NCBI GenBank assembly: GCA_015501585.1
Contig: JADNRY010000061.1
Span: forward strand, 186,001 to 250,000
Length of the DNA stretch: 64,000 nucleotides
Reading direction: 5' to 3'
Source of the DNA: Rhodocollybia butyracea
Taxonomy: Eukaryota; Basidiomycota; Agaricomycetes; Agaricales; Omphalotaceae
The notes beneath the pieces were generated by a model, which was not told where the DNA came from, searched no databases, and worked only from the letters and a program-made list of their open reading frames with translations. Both the position numbers and the translations under genes were made by a program. This document shows positions 23,158 through 34,195 of the stretch, piece after piece; positions within the stretch are counted from its first letter, which is position 1; each line of letters starts with the position of its first letter.

Positions 23158-26100
23158 ATGTTCTCCAGACTAAAGGAATCGTGGATTACTGCATTGACCG
23201 ACGCAGAGAACCGGTTCAAACAATTGCTTTCTACTACTTCCAGCGAATGGAAGCGCGTATCTAGCCCTGGGGAATCTTCTGCCAACAGAAAAGGCAAAGC
23301 AAGGCTGCTCTCCTTGCCGGAGCTGTCAGATGTTGTTGTCCATCGACATGCAACGAAAGCTGGAGATGATGTTTATCGCCTTATTCTTGATGTCCCAGCT
23401 GAGGAAGAATTGGTTACGTTGGAGCCTTGGAGGGCAGTTTTGACGACTCCGGAACTTCGCCAGGAGTGGGACCCTGCAGTAATTGACGCTCATTTGGTGG
23501 AAATGTTCAGCGAAGGCACTCGGATATCTAAGACAAAATTTACACTGGGATGGCCTGCTAGGTGGGTGTTTGGAAAGAATATATTTGTATAAGCCTCTAA
23601 TTAATTACTTTAAGCTAGTCCTCGCGATGCTGTTACGATCTCTCGGACAATGCATGACCCTTCCACGGTCATTGACATTTCCACTTCTTTACCAAGATCT
23701 GCGGATGAACCTGCCTACCTTCGTCCTTCTCCGCCATACGTCAGATCGAATGTCTCATGTGCGTTCCAACTTTTGTACGTACCCAAAAACAAAATGCTGA
23801 TTTTATTCAGTGCTGGCTTGGTGTATACAACATCTCAAACCTTTGCAGCCGTCCATAGAGTCCAAACGGAAATCATCCCTTGGTGGCAGAATACGTATCA
23901 CTTGTTTCTGGCAACATGATCTTCGTGCAGTATGGAATATTGGATCTTCTTCCAGTCTGGTTCAGCAACTATCCATGATGATTATAGGCCTACTAAAGAC
24001 AACCACGAAGCGCGCCACCCGTATCCCAAAACTCATAGGATATGGGAATGGTGTCACAATTGAGAAGATTCGTTTCCAAATTGATAGGGAAGCTTTGACC
24101 ATCCAATACTCGGTCATTCCTGAAGATGATAGCCATGTAGATCACTCGCAAGACCTCGAAGCTCTTCGGGATCAAAGGCGGCTAACTCGTGCCATCGAAT
24201 GTGTTTTACCAGCTGTGGAGGGCTGGGATGTACAAGTTTCGACGAGAGCTTCGTCCGAGGAAGTTGAGAATCTTCCATGGACTGCACATGCAGCCCATAG
24301 TACCTCGTATTTCCCATCGCCAAATTTAACGCCTGCTCTACCTTTGGATCAGGTCGTTCTTCGTCTAGCCCACGCTCCACTCATCGATGATCATTCCGTA
24401 CTGAAAGTCAAAGTGGTCATTGAAATATCGGGTCCCTCCAGTGGCTTGCGTTTAAATGGGGTTCCTCAGAATATCAAGCAATTTGAAGAACAGCGTGACC
24501 CCTCGTCTTATAATGCCCCTCAGTCTATTCTAGATTTTGGAAGTGCGACGGACATTAGTGTTCCTTCGACATCGTCTGTACATGCATCTAGTGTTACCAG
24601 TATTGCTTCATCGTCTTCTGCGCCTATGTTGATTCGCGTAGCTACGGAGAGAAGTACCGGAGCTGAGAAGACAATTTTATCGAGGGTTAAGAGGAACTAC
24701 ATCTACTTCTCATCGTTACTTCAAGAGCCCGAAGCGAAATGGAAGCGCAGTACGTGTGTTCTTCTCATATGAACGATAAACTTAGCCTTTTTGTCTTTAG
24801 CCACTGAAGCTCGTGGAGTCACTATCACTCAACTGGATTCGATTGACCCAACACTTGTAGTCTATCGTGCCGAAGCCACATTTGTTGGTGTTGGGCTTTG
24901 GGATCTGTATGGCTCTGTTGTTTCTCCTGGAGCCAGAAACTTTTGGGACAAACAACATGACGATGCTATCCTTCTCGAGGATGTTAACGAGCTCACAGAA
25001 CTGTGGCATCTGAAAACGAAACCTGCTTGGCCGATAAAGTAAGTTCATCCCCCATGATGGGCGACCTGTGACTAAGTTTGTTCCAGTGGTCGAGACTCGG
25101 TCGTACTCAAAACAGTTTACAAGTCTCCTACAACAATCCATGTCTTTTCATTTTCGGCCGACGACCCACATCTGTTTCCAAACATTCCACCAGTGGATCC
25201 CAATGTTATCAGGACTCAAGTGGATTTACAGGGCTGGGCTATCGAAGCTTTATCACCCAATACGACACTTTTGACTCTCCTTGAACAATCGGATCCTAAA
25301 GGCTGGACCAACAAAACCTCCATACCAACTCAAATGATAAACGCTCTTGCTGGGATTGGAGAATTCGCTATAAAATGCGGTGGACCGCCTGTTGTTACTC
25401 GTCTCACTGGTGCAAAAGTCAACGATCTCCGATATGATCATGACCGGTTCAATTTTAGACTAGAATACGAACCTTCGCCTAGTCGGAGGATGGTTGGTAC
25501 TTCACCCAGTGACAGCACGATACCATTGAATACCGCTGATGATGACCCAAACACACGTATATCCCCAGTCATCGAATGTGAAATTCGATGTGATCTGGAC
25601 ACATGGGCACAATCTCTAGATATTGTCGTGGACCCGCCACCACAATCAATTTCGTGTCTAAGGCGACATCGACTCTCGGACGAAGGCGGTGGGCTTTGGA
25701 TGACGATTGTTCACGACGCAGTCTTTGTTGATGACGAGCGACTTCAGGTTATTGTGAGGCGCGCTCCAGGTAGAGAAAAGGGCTTGGTGATGGTGAACGG
25801 TGCCAAGACTAGTGTGGATGTCGAAGAGTTACCGGAACATGAAATCAAGACTCTGGTTCGTAGGAAACGCGTTAAGCCGCCTCGTATACCTCTGGACCAG
25901 CCTCCAGTCATGGGTGTTATTCGGAAACGCAGAGCTGAGTGGGATGCTGATTCCTTGGACTCACCGACCTCAAAAAATGTGCCTAATGCCCATGCATCTT
26001 CGAGTACGATACCAAAGGTACCGAGTCCGCTTGCGAGGTTTTTCACGTATTACGTCGATCAGGCCACCGCCACCACTCAGCAAACCATTGCCGCGATTTC

Positions 26101-29022
26101 ACCTATCGCGGTGGGAGTAAATGATACGCCGCTCACTTCTTCCAAGCCACCAGTTCAATATGCCCTCGATGCGCTAGCCTGGACCCAAAATCACCATTGT
26201 AGTACAACACCTCAAGCTGGCTGGGTCCTCGTCAGCGACAAAGGACTACTAATCCGGCGGAAGCTTGCCTCCGACATTTCTCCCGTCATACCCGTACACA
26301 AAGGGGAAAAAGTTATCGAGGGGATTTCAGCAGAGGAATTGGCAACAGTTATCACTGAGTCTGACTGCAGAATGAAATGGGACGATAGGTTTGAATCGGC
26401 CACGATGTTGGAGTCGTATGGAAATGGATGCAACACGAGTTTTGCGGTCGCGAAAGCTGGGTTCCCTTTTCGAGATCGAGGATTTTATATTGCTTCGTTG
26501 GTGGCTCGAGGTCAGGGTTCACCTTCAGTATCCAGGAGGAATACTACGACCGGCGTTGGTGCTGGAGATGCAAGTCATACGACTGGTGGTCGAAACGCAA
26601 TTTTTTGCGTGTCTACTTCTTTTAGTCCCGACTCTGTCAGTCAATACTCTGCCACGAAGTACAACCCTTATGGGTTACCTATCGGGCGAGTTTACATCGA
26701 TGCATGGATTTTGGAGACGTTGGATCCTTATACAAAGGAAAACTATGCTGTGCCATCCTCTCGTTGTACGCGATTGGTTGCCGTAGATTATGCCGGCTCC
26801 CTTCCTGCGGCTGTAAACTCCCTCATCAATGCCACCATTCCTCGTGCCATCCTCACTGTCGAAACATACGTCAAGAGTATATCGTCCTTGCCTATCACTC
26901 GTCTACCAGCAGCTGGATTTATCCTGGCTGATAGAAAAGATGAAGACGTCGAGGCAGAAACATATTCCAAATTGGGATGGAAGCTGCGCCGACGAGATGA
27001 ATACAAGACTTTATTGCATACTAAGTACGATTCAGCAACCAAGATTTACGCTAGTATGATTCTGGTCAGTTACCCTGGATCTGGATCCGAAGCGCGAAGT
27101 CCATCTTCCCCCGCTACGAATAAAGGATCGCTGAGTCCTGCCCGAAGGCCTCGGTCCTCTTCACAACACCAGCAACAAATTACACCACGCCCAAGCATGG
27201 TGAGCCTTACTGAACCATCGAGCGATTCCAATGTGGATAGCATGCCCAGCCTTCCCCAGCCTTCATCATTAACGGCGCCTTCACCTTCAGCATCCTCTTT
27301 TTCCCATACCAGTATACCTATGTCGTCCATGTCTCCTACATCACCATCCAGTATCGCGACTATAAGCCTGTCCACACCTGTCCAGCGCGAACGCGCCCTA
27401 TCCGGGTCGAGTTTCCGAGGCCGTTCCTCGTCTGCGTTTACCCTCAAAGGCGAGGTCAGGCATTCCACGGATTTATTGGTAGGCGAAATCGTGATCGACT
27501 CGAAACTCTATCCCAAGGGATACATGGTTACATTAAGCTCCAGAACCCGATTAAAGCCATCGAAGCCGGGAGAAAGTGAATCCGAATCTCTGTTGAGCAT
27601 TGCTCCCACCCAAAAAAGTTATGATTCTCCAGTTAACTTGGATACGCTCTTCCCAGAAGATGAAACTTCAACCTCGTCTGAGTTCGTTTTGCCCTTTTCA
27701 TATGCGTTAAACACCATGCCTCTTTCCCCGTTACACTCTTCCGGAATGGGAAATACAACTCATGGGTCTGATTCAGAGCCTACCAGACATCTGCTTCGAT
27801 TGACGCTACCCACAGCGCAGTATCATATTTCTACTGTAAAAGATCCATTAACCGGGGAGACGCAGCATGCACCGTCCAAGCCGGCATGGTTGATTGAAAT
27901 GGAGGAGGGAGGTGTGGTGGTGAGGGTTGAGGTGAGGCCGTTAAGCAGCACAGGAATTGTGAGGAAGGGGAAAGTGTTAATTGTTGACGGGAGGATGGGA
28001 GGGAGTGAAAGTAAAGATGGTAAAAACAAACTGTGGAATGCAGAGAGAAACGGATGGGAAGTGGTTGTTGTTGGTGAGAAAGAGTCGTTGACGACATTGG
28101 GCAGGGAGGAACTGCTAGACGATAGAGTCTCGAAAATGGGTGTACTTTCGAGGTAAGTTTTGACACTTGATTTCGCAACGGAGATGATACTAATCAGAAT
28201 TTCATTCCTCGGTTTTCCTACATACATCTACAGATCCACAAATGAAACCGATGTACTACCGGATGATCTCAGAACACCTGTGGCCGTTGCAGATGGCCTT
28301 TTCGATTCAGACGTGACCAAGTCGCATAGTTATTCCTCGCAAACTTCTTTAGTTGACGGAATGGATCGCTCGCTCGGCGATCCTACTGAAAACCCAAGTG
28401 AGAGCAGTACCGAACTCGGTGGCGAAGAACATAATCAATCTGGAGAAATGGTAAGCCCTTTCCTGAAATTAAATAAACGTTGGCGCTGATGCTTTGACTA
28501 TCTGAAACGCGTGTATAACAGCAGGCTCATGAACCACCCGACGCAACACGACTTAAAGCCACCCACTCTCAGTCTAGGATTTTCAATTTCTTGCAGTCGT
28601 ACCCATATCCTAATCCGCTCACCCGGATTGCAACGGCGACAAGTATTACTACCGCCGGTGCTTTGGGTGGTTTAGGGAAATCCGGCTCCTCAGGTGGGAA
28701 AAGCTCCAGTGTGAACGTTGTTGGGAGTGTCAACAGCAATAAGAACGAGGTGCTGGAAAGTCCTCCCACGGGCCTCTATCCAATGTCAACGTTGATCATC
28801 ATAGCACTTATCGCGTTTTTAATTGGGTCCCTGTTCCGTTCACTTCTGTCGCCTGCAGACTTTATCTATGTTGTGAGGGACCTGCAGGAGGCGGAGGAGG
28901 CGCAGGTAGTACAGATGCAAAATGGCGGAGCTGTTAGTTGGCGCGAAATGCGAAGGCTGTTTGAAATTAAATATATACTGGGTGGTTGGGACCTACAACT
29001 TGCAGCGGTGAAGCGACATTGA
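23158..29022 (+). CDS. Very long START-domain (lipid-binding) protein with C-terminal membrane anchor
   Basis: Seven exons encode roughly 1830 residues. The first START-like module covers the first few hundred residues: VTLEPWRAVLTTPELRQEWDP, then WPASPRDAVTISRTMHDPSTVIDISTSLP (joined over an intron), the typical ligand-pocket strands. A second START-like module occupies about 25950-27060, with ISAEELATVITESDCRMKWDDRFES and YTKENYAVPSSRCTRLVAVDYAGSLP. A Ser/Pro-rich linker follows. Near the C-terminus is a hydrophobic segment (MSTLIIIALIAFLIGSLF) that should anchor it in a membrane. It probably binds or moves a lipid, perhaps at membrane contacts; the ligand is unknown. ATG 23158 follows an A-rich leader and is the first in-frame ATG. 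Confidence is high for the gene and good for the domain. Confidence 0.85.
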
Positions 29023-29354
29023 AAGAAATATATAATATTGTAAAATAGTAATAATATGTAGTGTACAAGTCGTATAGTAATGCTTATTGTAGTTGATAAT
29101 GATAAAGCAGTGCAGTCGCCGTAAGCACCGGGACTGTGGACTTGTTTGTCTCGCTCACTTCCATTAACTTTTTTTTCCTTCCGCTGTAACATCCTTTTTC
29201 TTCGTTTAACTTTCCCGTCAACTCCCGTGTTGTGCATAATCCCTTCTTGTTCGCTGTTTGGCACCATTAAAGCCCGGTCTATAACTTCAACTTGGTCGAA
29301 TCCGCGGAACCCAATAATTTACTCGTCAAAATATACAGCTGCCATAACTGAACG
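29023..29354. other. Intergenic promoter region
   Basis: The 330 bp between the START-domain stop and the next start codon are pyrimidine-rich near 29160-29250, as is common in fungal promoters. No gene is seen. Confidence 0.5.
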
Positions 29355-32099
29355 ATGGCCAATGTCAGCCAACAAGGCTCAGGCCATTCGTCAGCGCAGA
29401 ATGACCCCAGCTATCCTCAGAGCCCGCTGTCTTGGGAAGGAGATAAAATGTCCGTCGACCTCTTCGGTTAAATGCCCAGTTTGCTAACTGACTTTTCCTT
29501 CGTTTACAGGTTCAACATTTACATCTACGACTATTGCTTTAAACGAGGATTTCGGAAAACAGCCCGAGAATTGCTGGCAGAGGCGGAAATTCCACCGGAA
29601 TCCCAGCCCCCGATAAACGCCAGACAAGGCCTCTTATTTGAGTATGCGATTTCGATGTGGATTCCAGCCACCGACTAATATGAATTGGCTGTACAGGTGG
29701 TGGAGTGTTTTTTGGGTGCTGTTTACCGCAAAAGCAAACGGAAACGGTACAGAGGATGCGTTGATATACACACAAGTGAGTTGGGTAGTTTTAGTGTAAT
29801 TAACCTAACATCTTACCATTTTCTCAGCACCAAGCTAATCAGGCCAACAACAGAGCGAGAGGCCCGCAAATACCAGCCCTAGGCCAGCCAATGTCAGTTC
29901 CACGGTCAATCAACGGGCTTCCATTGCCTGGTTCTCGTCCATTTCCTACTAATGGACAGATCAACGGTGTAGGGCCTGGACCGTCTGGAGGTTTTCATCC
30001 TGGATCACATATGAATGGTATTCCTCCGCCCGTTAACCAGCCTGGTCAGAATTTCCCTCCTCCGCCAATCCCAGGTCAGCCTCGACCTTCATTACCCGGT
30101 AATCCGCGAAATTCAGCCGGTGGCGGACCCCCTTTTCCTTCACCAACAATGGCCAATTCACCTCATAATCCTGGATCTGGCCAACATCCTTCGCAGCAGC
30201 CACCGATGATGAATCCCCTCGGTCAATCGTCTCCACACATCGGTTCACGCATGCCTCCACCTCCGCCTAATAATATGCAGGGACCCCCTGGCTCGTATCC
30301 AATGCCTCGCCCACCCAGTCGCACAGCAAGTCCAGGCCAGATGGGTGGTGGTATGGCACATCGGAGTCCTTCGATGGGGAACAGACAGCCCATGACTCAG
30401 GATCTTGTCACCATGGATGTGATGCGAATACCGCCATCTGCACTCAACGGATTGAAAGACGAGCTTGGACTCGCCGGGAAAGATCTTTTGAATATGTCCA
30501 TGGACGAGAAGGTAAGTTTAATTCTACCTGTCGTGGAAACCACTAAGATGTCTTTCGTCTTTTTTTCACAATTTTATTTCTTACGTCAATCTGTCCGTCC
30601 TTCGTGTCTGCTGCCATCATTCTCTTCCATCTTTTTCCCTCTCAGCAACGTATCAACAACCTATGGCGAAACAAAACCAATAGGAAACCTGGCCCTCCGA
30701 ACGCTGCAGCTGGTCCCTCAACCATGCCTCCACCACCTCGCACCAGAGGAAAACGGAACAGTTCATCGCCACGAGAAGACGTAAGCAACGTTATTCATTC
30801 GTCGAGATCATATATCAGTCAACATCCGAGGATCATACTGATGCTCCTTTCTATAGCCGGAAAACGCACCCGGAACAGGATCTCCTCCCATGAAGAAACC
30901 TCGTCGGTCGCCGGTGGAGACTGGTCCTGGATATCCTCATCCACCTCAACAGCCAGGTCAAGCTCCTGGTCTTGGTCCGGGGCCAGGTCCCGGTCCCAGT
31001 GGTCAGCCAGGTATGGGGCCACCTGGTCCAGGAGGTGGACCGGGACCAAATCCAGGTCATCCGCCAAACACGATGGGTATGCGTCCACCTATGCCTGGTG
31101 GTCCGATGAATGGGTTCGGTCCGCCGATGGGTGGACAAATGGGTGGACAAATGGGTGGGGGAATGGGTGGGGGAATAGGACCACATCCTCCACATCCTAT
31201 GAGTTCGCCGTCGATGAGTATGAATCAGCCAGGAATGATGACACCGCAGATGCAGGTCAGTCTTTTCGAAAATCGGCAAAGACGTCTTATTTACTGTTTT
31301 TTTTTCTTTTGCTTTAGCCCATGAACCCGCAACGTCCGTCAGATGGGCAATACCGCAACAGTCTCGTCGGCTTCCACCGGCAGATTCACGTCGCAAACGG
31401 TGGTGCCGGATCCCCTTCTGACCCTACTTTCGGTGGTATGGGAGGTGGTCCAGGCGGTCCAGGAAACCGTTCACCACAGTTCCCTGGTGGTCCAACTAAC
31501 CGACACAAGCCTATGCCACCACCGTCACCTGGTATGAACCAGATGAACAAGGATAACTCGAAAGATAGTGGGATGAATAACCATGATTCTCCCCGTAATG
31601 GTATGGTTCCACCCCCGAGCGCAGGCATGACGCCCACTGGATCAGGTCCTAATTCCTCAACACCAGCGCCCCAAGGCGGCCCAGGACCACTACCGAATTC
31701 GTTATCAGGTCCATCCCAATCACAGAACTCAACACCCATCCCAAATCCTAATGCTAATGGACCTCCTCCATCAAGTATGGATCATTCTGTGCTTGGGAAT
31801 CCTCAGATTGGTATGATGCCTAATGGTGGAGGAGGGATGGGCGGAGGAATGGGAGGAAATATGGGAGGAAGCATGGGAGGAGGGATGAGTGGAGGGATGG
31901 GCGGAGGGATGGCGGAGGGATGGGCGGAAGTATAGGTGCCGACCTCTTTGCAACCGATTTTATGACTGATCTCGACAACTTTGACCCATCCATCTTCCGT
32001 GATCCTGTTGGGGGTGACTTAAATTTTGAACGAGATTTCGGGCAGTGGTTCAATCCAAACGATCAAGCGTTGGAGGATTCATTGGACGGTATGAAGTGA
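29355..32099 (+). CDS. LisH/LUFS-domain transcriptional regulator (Flo8/SSBP-like)
   Basis: Exon 1 (from 29355) encodes MANVSQQGS...SWEGDKM with the Met codon split across a GTCCGT donor. It continues with the LisH/LUFS signature FNIYIYDYCFKRGFRKTARELL and EWWSVFWVLFTAKANGNG. The rest is a low-complexity Pro/Gly/Asn/Met tail, with a short conserved patch MRIPPSALNGLKDELGLAGKDLL, a putative nuclear signal MKKPRRSP and GGM repeats. LUFS proteins (LEUNIG, Flo8, SSDP) are nuclear co-regulators. Near 31911 the run of 12-bp GGGATGGGCGGA repeats lacks one G, so the frame ends at 31935. The clearly conserved end (MGGSIGADLFATDF, NFDPSIFRD, FGQWFNPNDQ) continues in the next frame to 32099. Either one base is missing or an unlikely purine-rich intron (about 31812-31917) is removed. 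Confidence 0.85.
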
Positions 32100-33951
32100 T
32101 CCAACCAAGCTCGGAGGGGCTTGTAATCGCCATTCAGGGATCTGGGATTTAATGGAGGTGAACGGGAAGGACGGGATTCAGGACAAATTATACTTGCACA
32201 CAAGCGCGCATTCCCTTATATCTATCTACCGTATCTGCTACAATTAACTCTTCGTATCGTATATGTACCATACCATTCTCGAGCCCACTTTATTCTCGCT
32301 TTCATCGTCTCCTTGTTTGTTCGTTGTGCTTGTTCTGTTTTCTATCCCTTCCTCCTTCCTCGTCTTATATGGGATTTCTTATTATTTATTTCTGTGTTTT
32401 TCCTTGATTTCCTTGAGCGGTGGTTGGTTGGTACCTGCTCTCCTCCCTCTCTGTTCTCTGCCTCCTACTTATTAGATCTCTTTCGCCCCTCCCCGTTGTC
32501 TCGTACCAGTCTGGTACTTGACATCATTTCTTTCAACTTTAAATTACTTGTACAACATAGTACGACGACACAGCTGTTTTTCTCTCTTCGTTGTCTATAT
32601 CATTACCACGTCTCGCTATCTGTTGGTTATTCTGCTTTTTTTCTCCTCGATCAACTCTCCTCCATTTTTGGTTGTTGTCTGTCTAATAGTCTCTTGTCTC
32701 GTGTATCTTGTTTTGTTTCCAGTGATGATAATCTCCTTTTGATCTCTTATCCGTCATATCCAACAAAGTTACGGCTACAGCGTCAGGGTCAAATCCTCTC
32801 TGTTTTAGGATGATATCCAACGCTTTGACAGGGATATTCCGGTATCGTCTTGAATTTCTAGTCAATGAGTGATCAAGTTACGAGTTATCAGGTTACCATA
32901 TGAGAGTTTGCTAGTAGTCACTTCACCAACAGTCCGCCGTTACTTCACCAGGTCTGGCTTCACAACTACGATAAATTCAAAGATACTCATGCCTTCAATA
33001 ATTTTGCTTTCTTATAAGACCACGCGAGACAAGTCTACCCGGTCGTGATCAACGGACCTGTAGAGTTAGCTGTAATAGAGAACAGGGAAGAAGATACTGG
33101 CTAATACTGAATGGACTGATGGATGCTAGTAGACGCATACTTGAAGGAGCAAGCTAATGTCCGATTGGGACTTGAGCGCTTGAGCTTGAAGCTTGACGCG
33201 TGACGAGCCGCCACACGGTAAAGCACAAACCCCTTCAATAGGTTTGTGTGCTAATGCTTAATCTAGGTACTGAAAACAGCGAACTAGTTGGTAACGGCTC
33301 AAGTGAAGTCTGGTCCAGTAGAATGGAGTCACGACTAGATTGTCGCGTTGTTTTCTCACTGGATATTATATTGCCTTTGGCTAGTAGCTTGTGCCGTTCA
33401 TGCACATGTCTCGCCGAGTAGTTCATGCTTCATGGTTGCGCTTAAGTAGAACGTCTGCCGTGCAAGCTTTCTGAGACGGCGAGCGTTTGAACGTTTGCCT
33501 GTTGTTCGTTTCGTTCTCCAAACCGTCCTCCATCTTCTCCAGGGTATTAGATCGGATGATTGGTTCTATTTTGGGATGATATTCAGCGCATTGACCTCAA
33601 CGTACTTTATTAGCAAGCAACTCGAGTGACATCATCGCTGGAAAAGGACAACTGGATTCCCCTTCCAGCGCATCGATCACGATCGAGCTCTTTAAGCTTC
33701 AGCACTTCTGCGAGGCAGACCAGTAAATTATTGCTCTGTTATTCAGATCTCCTGTGATTCAGTTAAGGCGAGGAGAGAAGGGAAGCTTCGATCTCAAGCT
33801 TTTGTAGGATGGTGTGCAACTCTACACTTGTGAGTGGGTAGCGGAGCTCTTCATAAACAATTGGCGGCAGCTGTGAACATGATTCTTGTCCGCGAGTGTT
33901 CGTCCTACCTTATATTGTGTTCATAAAAAATGATGCTTCACATCGATAAAG
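32100..33951. other. 3' flank and intergenic region, strongly pyrimidine-rich
   Basis: From about 32260 to 32760 the plus strand is very rich in T and C, which opens long but compositionally odd frames. This is probably 3' UTR plus spacer. No gene, tRNA or repeat with boundaries is seen up to the tRNA-like sequence at 33952. Confidence 0.5.
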
Positions 33952-34042
33952 CTCCCTGGCTGGGAGTCGAACCCAGCTTTCGCGCGAGATAGCATAATTC
34001 AAATTCGAGGTGACAGGCGCGTGTACTTACTACCATCAGGGA
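33952..34042 (-). tRNA. tRNA-Asp(GUC)-like gene with intron; D arm shortened, possible pseudogene
   Basis: Read on the minus strand: acceptor TCCCTGA pairs with CCAGGGA except for one A/C mismatch. The anticodon arm CGCGC-CTGTCAC-GCGCG carries anticodon GTC and is interrupted after position 37 by a 24-nt intron, as in eukaryotic intron-bearing tRNAs. The variable region is AAAG and the T arm is CTGGG-TTCGACT-CCCAG. The D arm is only about 12 nt and lacks the GG of the D loop; compared with normal tRNA-Asp about five bases are missing. The internal A box is therefore damaged, and it may be inactive. Confidence 0.65.
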
Positions 34043-34195
34043 ATGGATTGTGCGGATGGATATGGTCTAAAGTTTGAGTCCTCCAAGGGCGGTCACACAA
34101 TTTGGCTACAATGGAGCGAAGGACGACATGGATAGCAATTACGACTAAAAATCAGCATGAAACCAGACAGTACTAACGAGAGATCTCCCTCCCGC

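Noticed and set aside
32263..32813. Long overlapping plus-strand frames (up to 166 codons)
   Set aside because: The region is extremely T/C-rich; the frames encode mostly Leu, Ser and Phe without domain order and lie in the 3' flank of the LUFS gene.
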